64,000 bases of DNA from Lutibaculum baratangense AMV1 (GTDB lineage: Bacteria > Pseudomonadota > Alphaproteobacteria > Rhizobiales > Tepidamorphaceae). The notes under the pieces were generated by a model. It was not told the origin of the DNA. It ran no database searches and was given only the letters and a program-made list of their open reading frames with translations. Made by a program: the position numbers and the translations under genes. Within the stretch, counting starts at the first letter, position 1; each line of letters begins with the position of its first letter. This document shows, one piece after another, positions 49,173-57,521 of the stretch. Location: contig NZ_AWXZ01000035.1 in the NCBI RefSeq assembly GCF_000496075.1, forward strand, positions 62,001 through 126,000. Direction: 5' to 3'.

Positions 49173-50804
49173 ATGCTGCCCCCGGCGGAAACCTTCGATT
49201 CCCTCGCCTCCAGCTTTCGCTGGCAGGTGCCGGGCCGCTACAATATCGCCGACACCGCCTGCGACCGCTGGGCGGACGCGGAGCCTGGGCGGCTCGCGAT
49301 CCGTCACGTGCTTGGCGACGGGAGCGTCGTCGACACGAGCTTCGGGAAGCTGCGCGAGCGCGCCGACCGGCTGGCGCACGCCCTGAAGGGCCTCGGGCTG
49401 GGAAAGGGCGACCGGGTCGCGCTCCTGCTGCCGCAATGCGCGGAGGTCGCGGTCGCGCATTTCGCCGCCTACAAGACCGGGGCGGCGGCGGTGCCGCTCG
49501 CGCTCCTGTTCGGGCCTGACGCGCTGCGCCACCGGTTGAGGGACAGCGGCGCGAGGGTCGCGGTCGTCGATGCGCTCGGCGTGGCGAAGCTCGCCGAGAT
49601 CCGGCACGAGCTGCCCGCGCTCGAGACGGTCGTCTCCATCGACGGGGCGGATGGCGATGCGCTGGGGCTCGAGGCGATATGCGCCGCCCAGCCGCCGCGC
49701 TTCGAGACGGCCGCCACGTCGCCCGACGATCCGGCCCTGATGATCTACACCTCCGGCACGACGGGGCCGGCCAAGGGGGCGCTGCACGGGCACCGCGTGC
49801 TGCTCGGCCACCTGCCGGGGGCGGAGCTGCCCCATTACCCGTATCCTCAGCCCGGCGACTTCATGTGGACGCCGGCCGACTGGGCCTGGGCGGGCGGCCT
49901 CCTCAACGCGATGCTGCCGGCGCTCCACCACGGCGTGCCGGTGCTCGCGCAGCCCTTCCGGCGCTTCGAGGCGGGGGCCGCGTTCGAGCTGATGCGCGCG
50001 AACGGCGTCAGGAACGCGTTCATTCCTCCGACGGCCCTCAGGATGATGCGCGGCGCGGGCGACATTCCCTGGCGCGAGATCGGCCTGCGCTCGGTGATGA
50101 GCGCCGGCGAGCCCCTCGGCCGCGAGGTCTACGAATGGTCTCGCGAGGCCATGGGGCTGACGGTCGACGAGGCGTACGGGCAGACGGAGTGCAATCTCGT
50201 GCTCGGCTCGTGCTCGGCGCTCGGCGTGAGCCGCGCGGGCCGGATCGGGCGCGTGGTGCCGGGCCACGAGGTCGCCGTGATCGACGGCGAGGGCAGGGCC
50301 GTCCGGCCCGGCGAGATCGGGCAGATCGCCGTCCGGGCGCCGGACCCCGTGATGTTCCTGAGCTATTGGGAGAAGCCCGAGGCGACGGCGGCGAAGTTCC
50401 TGGGATCGTGGATGCTGACGGGCGACCAGGGCACGATGGACGAGGAGGGCTATGTCGGCTTCGTCGGCCGCGACGACGACGTCATCACCTCTGCCGGCTA
50501 CCGTATCGGTCCGGGTGAGGTGGAAGATTGCCTCGTCGCCCATCCGGCCGTGGCGCTGGCGGCGGTGGTCGGCCAGCCGGACCCTCTGCGCACCGAGATC
50601 GTGAAGGCCTTCGTCGTGCTGCGCGAGGGCTTCGCGCCCGACGAGACGCTGGCGCGGGAGATCCAGGCCTTCGTGCGCGGTCGCCTCTCCGCGCACGAGT
50701 ACCCCCGCGAGATCGCCTTCATCGAGGAGATGCCGCTGACGGCGACGGGGAAGGTGATCCGCCGGCTCCTCAGGGAGCCGGGCTCGTCTTCTTCGCCGGC
50801 CTGA
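49173..50804 (+). CDS. AMP-forming acyl-CoA synthetase
   Basis: A 543-residue adenylate-forming ligase of the acetyl/medium-chain acyl-CoA synthetase group. P-loop-like motif MIYTSGTTGPAKGALHGHR, VMSAGEPLGREVYEW, DEAYGQTECNLVLGSC, hinge GRDDDVITSAGYRIGPGEVE and the catalytic Lys in PLTATGKVIRRLL. The carboxylate substrate cannot be fixed from sequence. ATG 49173 is preferred over GTG 49149. Its 3' end overlaps the convergent GNAT gene by 35 nt. Confidence 0.9.
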   Translation: MLPPAETFDSLASSFRWQVPGRYNIADTACDRWADAEPGRLAIRHVLGDGSVVDTSFGKLRERADRLAHALKGLGLGKGDRVALLLPQCAEVAVAHFAAYKTGAAAVPLALLFGPDALRHRLRDSGARVAVVDALGVAKLAEIRHELPALETVVSIDGADGDALGLEAICAAQPPRFETAATSPDDPALMIYTSGTTGPAKGALHGHRVLLGHLPGAELPHYPYPQPGDFMWTPADWAWAGGLLNAMLPALHHGVPVLAQPFRRFEAGAAFELMRANGVRNAFIPPTALRMMRGAGDIPWREIGLRSVMSAGEPLGREVYEWSREAMGLTVDEAYGQTECNLVLGSCSALGVSRAGRIGRVVPGHEVAVIDGEGRAVRPGEIGQIAVRAPDPVMFLSYWEKPEATAAKFLGSWMLTGDQGTMDEEGYVGFVGRDDDVITSAGYRIGPGEVEDCLVAHPAVALAAVVGQPDPLRTEIVKAFVVLREGFAPDETLAREIQAFVRGRLSAHEYPREIAFIEEMPLTATGKVIRRLLREPGSSSSPA

Positions 50805-51975
50805 GCCGGTTGCGCACGGCGTCGCGCAGCTTGACCGCCTGCTCGCGGGCCTCGCGCCGCTTCGTCTCGAGGAACTTCGCCATTGCCGGGCCCGGCAGGC
50901 CGCGGTGCGGAACGAGCAGAAGGTCGCCGAAGCCGCGGCGCTGGTGCCAGATCCGGTCGACGAGGCTCGAATCGGGCTTTGAGCAGGAATCGTATTCCAC
51001 CGGCTCCCCCGCCTGCAGCGCTTGCGAGGTCTGGTGCATCAGGAGCTGGACGTAGGGCGAGTGCTTCGCATGCGCCTCGTCGAAGGCGATCTTCCAGAGC
51101 CAGCTCCGCCAGCCGCAGGACAGGGTGATGCCGATCGCGATCACGCTGCCGTCGAGACGCAGCGCGTCGATATGGGCCTGTCCGTTGCCGGCGAGAGCGG
51201 GAACGGCGCCCCGGAAGAAGGCCGCCTGCTCGGGATGCTGGAGGGCGGCGGTCCCGAGGCGGCCTTTCCAGCCGGCCGCCTCGAGCTCGAGGAACGTCTC
51301 GACGCCGGCTGCAACCTCCTCGCGCGAGTGGAGCGTCTCGAAGGAGACCTCGCCCTGCTCCTCGAGCCTGCGGCCGAGCTGGCGGTACTTCTTGAGCTTG
51401 CTGCCGCCGGAGACCGGGAAGTCCTCCCGCGCACCTCGGCCGGGCCAGAGCATGGCCCTCACATGGCGATCGAACCAGATCGCGGCGACGCCCTCGGCTT
51501 CGGCGTGACGTTCGAGCGCCTCGCAGACGGCGCCGTCGGTCGGCATCCGCGTCAGGAGCCAGGCCCGCGCCGGCGCCTCGCCCGACGAAAGTGCCGAGAG
51601 GAAGCGCCTGGCGACCTCGTCCTCGCGGCCCTGCCGCACGAGCGGCACGGAGCTGCAGGAGAAGGGGTGATCGACGATTTCGGCGACCGGGAACGGACCG
51701 CCCCAGCGCAGGCTGCGCCGGAAGGGGAAGAGAGCGTCGATCGCGCCCGCCTCGCCATCGACGCGCAGCGCCTGCACCTCCCGCCCGTGGCCCAGGGTCT
51801 CGACGAAGCTCGGCATCACGAGCGGGCCGTAGAAGACGTTCGGCTCGCTCGCGGACGCCTCGAGATCCCGCCACCTGGCCCGGTCGAGGTCGCGCATCGA
51901 CACGACGCCGACGGCGAGGGAGGAGCGGGAGCGGCGCCCCGCCGGGGCTCCGGTGAGTTCTGCAGTGACCGTCAT
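50770..51975 (-). CDS. GNAT family N-acetyltransferase (BioF2/CelD-like)
   Basis: A 401-residue protein of the BioF2-like acetyltransferase group (PF13480 type, formerly CelD/BcsL). Marks are the N-terminal NVFYGPLVMPSFVETLG, then GSKLKKYRQLGRRLEEQG and the C-terminal acyl-transfer half AHIDALRLDGSVIAIGITLSCGWRSWLWKIAFDEAHAKHSPYVQLL. Such proteins modify extracellular polysaccharides or peptidoglycan-like precursors. It starts 4 nt after the flippase stop, so the two form an operon. Confidence 0.85.
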   Translation of the reverse strand: MTVTAELTGAPAGRRSRSSLAVGVVSMRDLDRARWRDLEASASEPNVFYGPLVMPSFVETLGHGREVQALRVDGEAGAIDALFPFRRSLRWGGPFPVAEIVDHPFSCSSVPLVRQGREDEVARRFLSALSSGEAPARAWLLTRMPTDGAVCEALERHAEAEGVAAIWFDRHVRAMLWPGRGAREDFPVSGGSKLKKYRQLGRRLEEQGEVSFETLHSREEVAAGVETFLELEAAGWKGRLGTAALQHPEQAAFFRGAVPALAGNGQAHIDALRLDGSVIAIGITLSCGWRSWLWKIAFDEAHAKHSPYVQLLMHQTSQALQAGEPVEYDSCSKPDSSLVDRIWHQRRGFGDLLLVPHRGLPGPAMAKFLETKRREAREQAVKLRDAVRNRLRPAKKTSPAP

Positions 51976-51979
51976 GACG

Positions 51980-53395
51980 TCACCCTTTCGCGGAGGCGCC
52001 CGGACGACCGGAGCGCAGATCGACGATGAAGACGTGGAGCCCCAGCTGCCGCCACGCGACGAGGGCCAGGAGGAAGGACTCGACGAGCAGCGTCGCCGCC
52101 GTCGCGATCGCGGCGCCGTAGAGCCCGAAGAAGGGGATGAGAGCGATGTTCAGCGCGATGTTCAGCGCCAGCGACGTGCCGTAGACGACCGCGCAGCGGT
52201 TCTGCTGCCCCATCATGTTGAGGATGCGGTCGACCGGCCCGACCGACGCCCGGGCGAGGAGGCCGAGGGCGAAGATGAAGAGCAGCGGATAGGCGTCGCC
52301 GAACCCTTCGCCGAAGAGCCAGAGCAGCGGCTTGCCGACGATCAGCAGGCCACCGGTGGCCGTGAGGGCCGGCCAGAAGGTCCAGCGGACGGAATCCCGG
52401 ACGAAGCTCTCGAGCTCCGCACGCTGTCCCGCGGCGTGGTACTCGGAATACTTGTGCGCGGTCGCCGCGGTGACGGCGAAGGGAATGAACGAGACGAGCG
52501 CCAGGACCTTCACCGCCGCGTAGTAGATCGCGACGTCGGAGGGCCCCGCCATGGCGGTGAGGATCATGATGTCGACATTCGTCAGGATGACGTAGAAGCC
52601 GTCGACGAGCAGGACCGGCACGGAGGCGGTGATCCACGCCCGCCACGCGTAGCGCCGGCCGCCCGGCTCGATCTTGCGCCTGAGGCTGCGGTTCAGCATC
52701 AGGAGCTGGGCGAGGCCGCTCGCCCATACGGCGAGCGCCATGGCGTAGGTGGCCGAGACCGCGTGCACCTCGCCGTAGACGAGCATGATCGCCGCGACGA
52801 TCGCGATGATCAGGAACGGCCGCACGAGGTAGGGCAGGCCGAGGCCGATGCCGACCCAGTTGAAGTTACGGGAGATGCCGTCCTGCACGTCCATGACGGC
52901 GTAGATCGGCAGGCACGCGAGAGCGATATAGAGCGGCAGGACGTAGTCCTGTCCGACCCAGGGCGACAGGAGCGCGACCAGGGCACAGCCGAGGAGCGCG
53001 AGGCCGCTCGCCACGGCGAAGACGAAGACGCGGCTGCCCGTCAGGAAGCCGCGCGCGAGATCGAGATCGCCCGACGTGCGGTACTGCGGCACGAAGCGCT
53101 GCGCCATCGTGGAGAAGCCCAGCGGCGTGAGCGCGCCGACCATGACGAGGAAGACCCAGACGAAGGCGAAGATGCCGTATTCGTGCTGGCCGAGCCAGCG
53201 GGCGAGGAGGATCTGCGCGACGAAGGCGAGGCCGGCGCTCGACACCCTGATGGCGAACGCCCAGAACGCGGTGCGCTGCGCGACCGCCTTGTCGCTCTTG
53301 CCGTTGACGATCTCGGCGAGCGCTGTCCGGATGCGGGCGAGCCCCTGCGGGGCGGCGGCCTGCGGCCACTCGCTGCCCTCTTCGATGGACGACAT
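51980..53395 (-). CDS. Wzx-like polysaccharide flippase
   Basis: A 471-residue MOP-superfamily membrane protein with about 12-14 helices, starting with a polar leader then AFWAFAIRVSSAGLAFVAQILLARWLGQHEYGIFAFVW, the classical first helix of oligosaccharide flippases. It would move lipid-linked sugars across the inner membrane. It is paired with the GNAT gene (4-nt gap), suggesting export of an acylated glycan. No glycosyltransferase or polymerase is near. Confidence 0.87.
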   Translation of the reverse strand: MSSIEEGSEWPQAAAPQGLARIRTALAEIVNGKSDKAVAQRTAFWAFAIRVSSAGLAFVAQILLARWLGQHEYGIFAFVWVFLVMVGALTPLGFSTMAQRFVPQYRTSGDLDLARGFLTGSRVFVFAVASGLALLGCALVALLSPWVGQDYVLPLYIALACLPIYAVMDVQDGISRNFNWVGIGLGLPYLVRPFLIIAIVAAIMLVYGEVHAVSATYAMALAVWASGLAQLLMLNRSLRRKIEPGGRRYAWRAWITASVPVLLVDGFYVILTNVDIMILTAMAGPSDVAIYYAAVKVLALVSFIPFAVTAATAHKYSEYHAAGQRAELESFVRDSVRWTFWPALTATGGLLIVGKPLLWLFGEGFGDAYPLLFIFALGLLARASVGPVDRILNMMGQQNRCAVVYGTSLALNIALNIALIPFFGLYGAAIATAATLLVESFLLALVAWRQLGLHVFIVDLRSGRPGASAKG

Positions 53396-53501
53396 GCCGC
53401 CTCCGGACCTCGCCTTTTGGGATGAACCGGCGCGGAGACTAAGCCTGCGGCTTTTAAGATTCCCTTCCGGAAATAGGAGACTCGCGAGCCCCGTCCGGCT
53501 C

Positions 53502-54062
53502 TCAGCCGGCGAAGCCGCCGCTCTCGAGATAGGTGCGCTCCTCCGGCGTGGTCTCGCGTCCGAGCACCTGATTGCGGTGCGGGAAGCGGCCGAACCGGGC
53601 GATCACGTCGAGATGGATGAGGGCGTAATGGTAGGAATCGTGCTCGCCGAGCACGCGGAAGAGGTCCACCCCGCGCCGCTGCACATCGAGGTCCTCGGAG
53701 TGCATGAAGGGCATGTAGTAGAAGATCCGGACGGCCGGAGGGAAAGCGGCCGGGAACCGGCAGGCGATCGCGTGCTCGGCCAGTTCGAGCGCCGCCGCGT
53801 CCCCCGCATAGGCGCGGGCGCTGTCGCGGTGGAGGTTGCGGGGGATCTGGTCGAGCAGGAGGATGAGGGCGAGACAGCCGTGCGGCGTGTCGCGCCAGTC
53901 GCCGAGGCCGCCACGAAGCGCCTCTTCGTGCAGGCTGCCGAACCGCTCCCGGCACGCGGCGTCGAACGCATCGTCGCGGGCGAACCAGCGCGCCGGCCCG
54001 GCCGTCCACCAGAAGTCGAGAAGCCCGAGCGCGTCAGCCTGTCCTGTCTCGTGCACGTTCAC
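53502..54062 (-). CDS. DUF924 family protein
   Basis: A 186-residue all-helical protein of DUF924: ALGLLDFWWTAGPARWFARDDAFDAACRERF, LALILLLDQIPRNLHRDSARAYAGD, RIFYYMPFMHSEDLDVQ, HLDVIARFGRFPHRNQVLGRETTPEE. Related to the TPR-like fold; function unknown. The start is GTG 54062, overlapping the stop of the acyl-CoA synthetase (GTGA), so it is translationally coupled to it. Confidence 0.9.
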   Translation of the reverse strand: MNVHETGQADALGLLDFWWTAGPARWFARDDAFDAACRERFGSLHEEALRGGLGDWRDTPHGCLALILLLDQIPRNLHRDSARAYAGDAAALELAEHAIACRFPAAFPPAVRIFYYMPFMHSEDLDVQRRGVDLFRVLGEHDSYHYALIHLDVIARFGRFPHRNQVLGRETTPEERTYLESGGFAG

Positions 54063-55858
54063 AGTCTCACCTCTCCCGCCACGATGTCGTCGTGAAGCGC
54101 CTTGTCGATCGGCCTGAAGCGCCCCGCCTTCTGGTCGTTGAAGAAGAGCGCGTCCTGCACCTGATCGGGATCGAAGCCCTCCCGGCGCAGATCGACCTTG
54201 CGCTGCTTGAACGTCGTCGTCATGTCGGCCTCCCGCCTCAGGCGCAGGAAGAGCGGGCGGGCGTAGGCGGGAAGCTGCTTCTCCACGTGCGCGTGGAACC
54301 TGTCGAGGTCGATCTCGCCCTCGACCGTCAGCGCCGCCATCCCCGCGCGGCCGTCGTGACCCGGCACCTCGACGCCGTAGACATTCGCGTCGTGGATCCC
54401 CGGGAACACCGCGACCGCCTCGCTCACCTGCGAGGTCGCCACGTTCTCCCCCTTCCAGCGGAAGGTGTCGCCGATCCGGTCGATGAAGAAGAAGTAGCCG
54501 AGCCGGTCCTTCTTCAGGAGGTCGCCGGTGCGGAACCAGGCGTCGCCCTTCTCGAAGACGTCGCGCAGGATCTTGCGCTCCGTCGCCTGGCGGTCGGCAT
54601 AGCCGTCGAAGCGCTGGGCGGGGGCGTTCGGGTCGATCAGGATCTTGCCGATCGCCTCGCCGATCTCGCCCGGCTCGCACTCGACGCAGAAGCCGTCGGC
54701 GTTCCGCACCGGGGTCTCGCTGCCCATGTCGAAGCGCACGATCTTCGTCATGAAGCGGTGCTCGAGCCATTTCGGGATGCGCCCGACGGAGCCGGGACGG
54801 CCGTCGACGTTGAAGAGCGTCACGTTGCCTTCCGTCGCCGCGTACCACTCGAGGATCTGCGGGATCTGGAAGCGGGTCTTGAAGGCCTCCCAGATGTCGG
54901 GCCTGAGGCCGTTTCCGTTGCAGAGCCTGATCTTGTGGCGGGTCTCGTTGGGGTTCGGCGGCGCGTTGAGGAGGTAGCGGCAGAGCTCGCCGATATACTG
55001 GAACATCGTGCACTCGTACTCGACGATGTCGTCCCAGAACTGGCGCGCCGAGAAGCGGTCGCGGATGAAGCACGAGCCGCCGGCCATGAGCGCGATGCCC
55101 GGCGCGAGGACGCCGCCGGCCGTGTGGTAGAGCGGCTGGGCGACGTAGATCCGGTCCGTCTCCTTCGCGTTGCAGACGGCGGAGAAGCCGCCCATGATCG
55201 CCTGGATGCGGTAGTGGTTGATGATGGCGGCCTTCGGCATGCCCGTCGTGCCGCTCGTGTAGATGTAGAGCGCCGGATCCTCGATCGTGAGGTCGGGCAG
55301 CCTGTCCGCGGTCAGTGCCGAGGTCGGCATCGCATCCACGGCGGGATCGAGGGCCTGGTGGGTGCCGTTGCCGCCGCCCATGGCCCAGACCGGCGTCTGT
55401 GCGTCGACGAGCGGCATCGCCTCCTCGATCGCCGGCAGCATCGCCTCGTCGGTCACGACCAGCCTGGCGTTCACGATGTTGATCGAGTAGGCGAGCGCCT
55501 GGCCCGTCTGGTTCGTGTTGAGCAATGCGGCGACGGCGCCGACCCGGATGATGCCCATCCACACGGCGAGATATTCCGGGCTCGCCGTCAGCATGACAGC
55601 CACCGTGTCGCCCTTGCCGATGCCCTGGCCGATCGCCCAGTGCGCGTACTGGTTCGACCGCTCCAGGAGCTGACGATAGGTGAGGGACTGCTGGCTGCTG
55701 ATCAGAGCGACACGGTTGCCATGCTTGTCGGCGAGATCGTTCAGAACGTCGGGAAAGGTCCGTGACTTGTTCTTCGCCACCGGCTTCAGCCGACCGAGGA
55801 TCCGGTAGGCCGCACCGAGATAGGCAAGCTCGCTTCGCGCGCGCTCGAGTAGCGCCAT
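54059..55858 (-). CDS. long-chain acyl-CoA synthetase (FATP/FadD6-like)
   Basis: A 599-residue adenylate-forming enzyme of the fatty-acid-transport-protein type. Motifs: YIYTSGTTGMPKAAIINHYR, LPLYHTAGG-type QPLYHTAGGVLAPG, EWYAATEGNVTLFN, DRIGDTFRWKGENVATSQVSEA and the C-terminal ADMTTTFKQRKVDLRREGFDPD. It activates long or very-long-chain acids, or bile acids, to CoA thioesters. The start ATG 55858 follows GGGAGGA. An in-frame upstream ATG at 55927 lacks homology. Confidence 0.93.
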   Translation of the reverse strand: MALLERARSELAYLGAAYRILGRLKPVAKNKSRTFPDVLNDLADKHGNRVALISSQQSLTYRQLLERSNQYAHWAIGQGIGKGDTVAVMLTASPEYLAVWMGIIRVGAVAALLNTNQTGQALAYSINIVNARLVVTDEAMLPAIEEAMPLVDAQTPVWAMGGGNGTHQALDPAVDAMPTSALTADRLPDLTIEDPALYIYTSGTTGMPKAAIINHYRIQAIMGGFSAVCNAKETDRIYVAQPLYHTAGGVLAPGIALMAGGSCFIRDRFSARQFWDDIVEYECTMFQYIGELCRYLLNAPPNPNETRHKIRLCNGNGLRPDIWEAFKTRFQIPQILEWYAATEGNVTLFNVDGRPGSVGRIPKWLEHRFMTKIVRFDMGSETPVRNADGFCVECEPGEIGEAIGKILIDPNAPAQRFDGYADRQATERKILRDVFEKGDAWFRTGDLLKKDRLGYFFFIDRIGDTFRWKGENVATSQVSEAVAVFPGIHDANVYGVEVPGHDGRAGMAALTVEGEIDLDRFHAHVEKQLPAYARPLFLRLRREADMTTTFKQRKVDLRREGFDPDQVQDALFFNDQKAGRFRPIDKALHDDIVAGEVRL

Positions 55859-56021
55859 TGTTCCTCCCTCAAGGCGTTCCCTATGGCCGCGTCCCCGCCG
55901 ATCCGGCTCACGGCTCGTTTTGTTCAAGCAAGGCCCGGACGGACCGGGGTGTCAATCATTGACATGGCCCGCGGCCCGGCGGCATGCAAGCTGGGGAAAG
56001 CCGCATCATGTTGGGCGAAAA

Positions 56022-56255
56022 ATGGAAATGGCCGAAGAGACGCAACTCGACGTGAAGGGGCTTCTGTGCCCTCTGCCGGTGCTGAAGGCGCGCAAGGCGC
56101 TCTCGGCCCTGCCATCCGGCGCCGTCCTCGCCGTGGAGGCGACCGACCCTGCCGCGGTGATCGACGTCCCGCATTTCTGCAACGAGTCGGGCCACGAACT
56201 CGTCTCGCAGGACGAGACGGACGGCGTCTACGTGTTCCGCATCAGGCGGAAGTGA
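56022..56255 (+). CDS. TusA/SirA-like sulfurtransferase family protein
   Basis: A 77-residue TusA-fold protein with the active-site motif LDVKGLLCPLPVLKARKAL (the Cys-Pro of CPxP is present). TusA relays sulfur to tRNA thiouridine and other acceptors; several paralogues exist, so the acceptor is open. The second ATG at 56028 is equally possible. It ends 11 nt from the convergent carboxypeptidase. Confidence 0.9.
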   Translation: MEMAEETQLDVKGLLCPLPVLKARKALSALPSGAVLAVEATDPAAVIDVPHFCNESGHELVSQDETDGVYVFRIRRK

Positions 56256-56266
56256 GGTCGGCGTCG

Positions 56267-57475
56267 CTAATAGAGCCCGCCGGCCGGCAGGCGCAGCGGG
56301 TTCGGGACGGGCAACGGGATTCCGCTCATGCTGGCGCGCACGGGGGCGGCCGGCTCGCCCTGCTGCTCGAACGGACGCGCGGCCGGGGCCGGCGGGTCGA
56401 GCGGGACGGCGACCTCCGTCGGCCGCTGCGGCTTCCTGAGGATCGAGTCCGGGGCCATGGCGAGTGCCGCCGCCGCCTCGCCCGCGCCGGTGGCTGGTGC
56501 GTCGTCGAAGCCGAACGAGACGAGATCCGCCGGAGCCGTGTTGCCCTGGCAGACATAGGGGCGCATGTCGACGGGTGTGAGGAGGTTCGAGGGACGCCGC
56601 AAGTCGGTCAGCTTCGTGCGTGAGCGCGAGAAGAGATCGAACCCGCTGCCCTGGGCGAATCCGGCCTCGAGCAGCGCCGCGGCGACCTCCTCGCGGCGTC
56701 TCGAATTGAGGGCGCCGAGAACCACCACCACCAGACGTCGGCCATTGCGGGTCGCGCTCGAGACGACGTTGAAGCCGCCGGAGCAGATGAAGCCCGTCTT
56801 CATGCCGTCGGCGCCCCGAAACTGGCCGATCAGCTTGTTGTGGTTCTTCATGAGCTGTCCGCCGATCTGGATCGACGGCAGGGAGAAGTAGTGCTGGTGC
56901 TGCGGGAACTTCATGATGATCGCGCGGGACAGGAGCGCGAGGTCCCGCGCCGAGCTGACCTGCCGGCTGTCGGGCAGGCCGTGCGGGTTCACGAAGTTCG
57001 TGTCCGTCATGCCGAGTCGCGCCGCCGCCCTGTTCATGCCGGCGACGAAGCGGTCCTCGGAGCCGCCGACCGCTTCCGCGAGGGCGACGGCCACGTCGTT
57101 CGCGGATTTCACCATGAGGATGCGGATGGCGTCGTCGACGGTGATCTGCGTCCCGACCTTGTAGTCCATCTTGCTCGGCGGCTGCGCCGCCGCGGCGGCC
57201 GAGATCGTGACCGGCGAGTTGAGGCTTATGAGCCTGTGCTCCACCGCATCGAGCGCGACATAGACCGTCATCAGCTTCGTGAGCGAGGCGGGATACCAGC
57301 GATCGAACGGCTTGTAGGCGTGCAGGACCTCGCCGGTTCGCGCATCGAAGAGCAGTGTCGGCCCAGCCTTCGCGGCACCCGCGGTCAGAAGCGGCAGCGC
57401 CACCGCAAGTATTGCGGTGGCAACGAGGGCCGGCCGGCAGAGGCGGGACAGCAGGATGTGAAGGCGATGCACCAT
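56267..57475 (-). CDS. dacF: D-alanyl-D-alanine carboxypeptidase (PBP5/6-like)
   Basis: A 402-residue exported serine carboxypeptidase that trims pentapeptides in peptidoglycan. Signal peptide HILLSRLCRPALVATAILAVALPLLTAGAAKA. The penicillin-binding motifs are SLTK in WYPASLTKLMTVY, SAN in MVKSANDVAVALAEAVGG and KTG in GADGMKTGFICSGGFNVV. The C-terminal half is Ala/Pro-rich without an obvious amphipathic anchor. The ATG at 57475 follows GGAGGG closely. The kinase-like gene is 46 nt upstream on the same strand. Confidence 0.92.
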   Translation of the reverse strand: MVHRLHILLSRLCRPALVATAILAVALPLLTAGAAKAGPTLLFDARTGEVLHAYKPFDRWYPASLTKLMTVYVALDAVEHRLISLNSPVTISAAAAAQPPSKMDYKVGTQITVDDAIRILMVKSANDVAVALAEAVGGSEDRFVAGMNRAAARLGMTDTNFVNPHGLPDSRQVSSARDLALLSRAIIMKFPQHQHYFSLPSIQIGGQLMKNHNKLIGQFRGADGMKTGFICSGGFNVVSSATRNGRRLVVVVLGALNSRRREEVAAALLEAGFAQGSGFDLFSRSRTKLTDLRRPSNLLTPVDMRPYVCQGNTAPADLVSFGFDDAPATGAGEAAAALAMAPDSILRKPQRPTEVAVPLDPPAPAARPFEQQGEPAAPVRASMSGIPLPVPNPLRLPAGGLY

Positions 57476-57521
57476 CCCTCCAGTTGTTATCCGTGCCGCC
57501 CGCTGCCGTAAAGGGAATCCG

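Noticed and set aside
46575-50696. Open frame of over 1300 codons antisense to the MscS channel and acyl-CoA synthetase
   Set aside because: Same composition artefact. It spans two real genes on the opposite strand and reads as Arg/Asp/Glu/His repeats without motifs.
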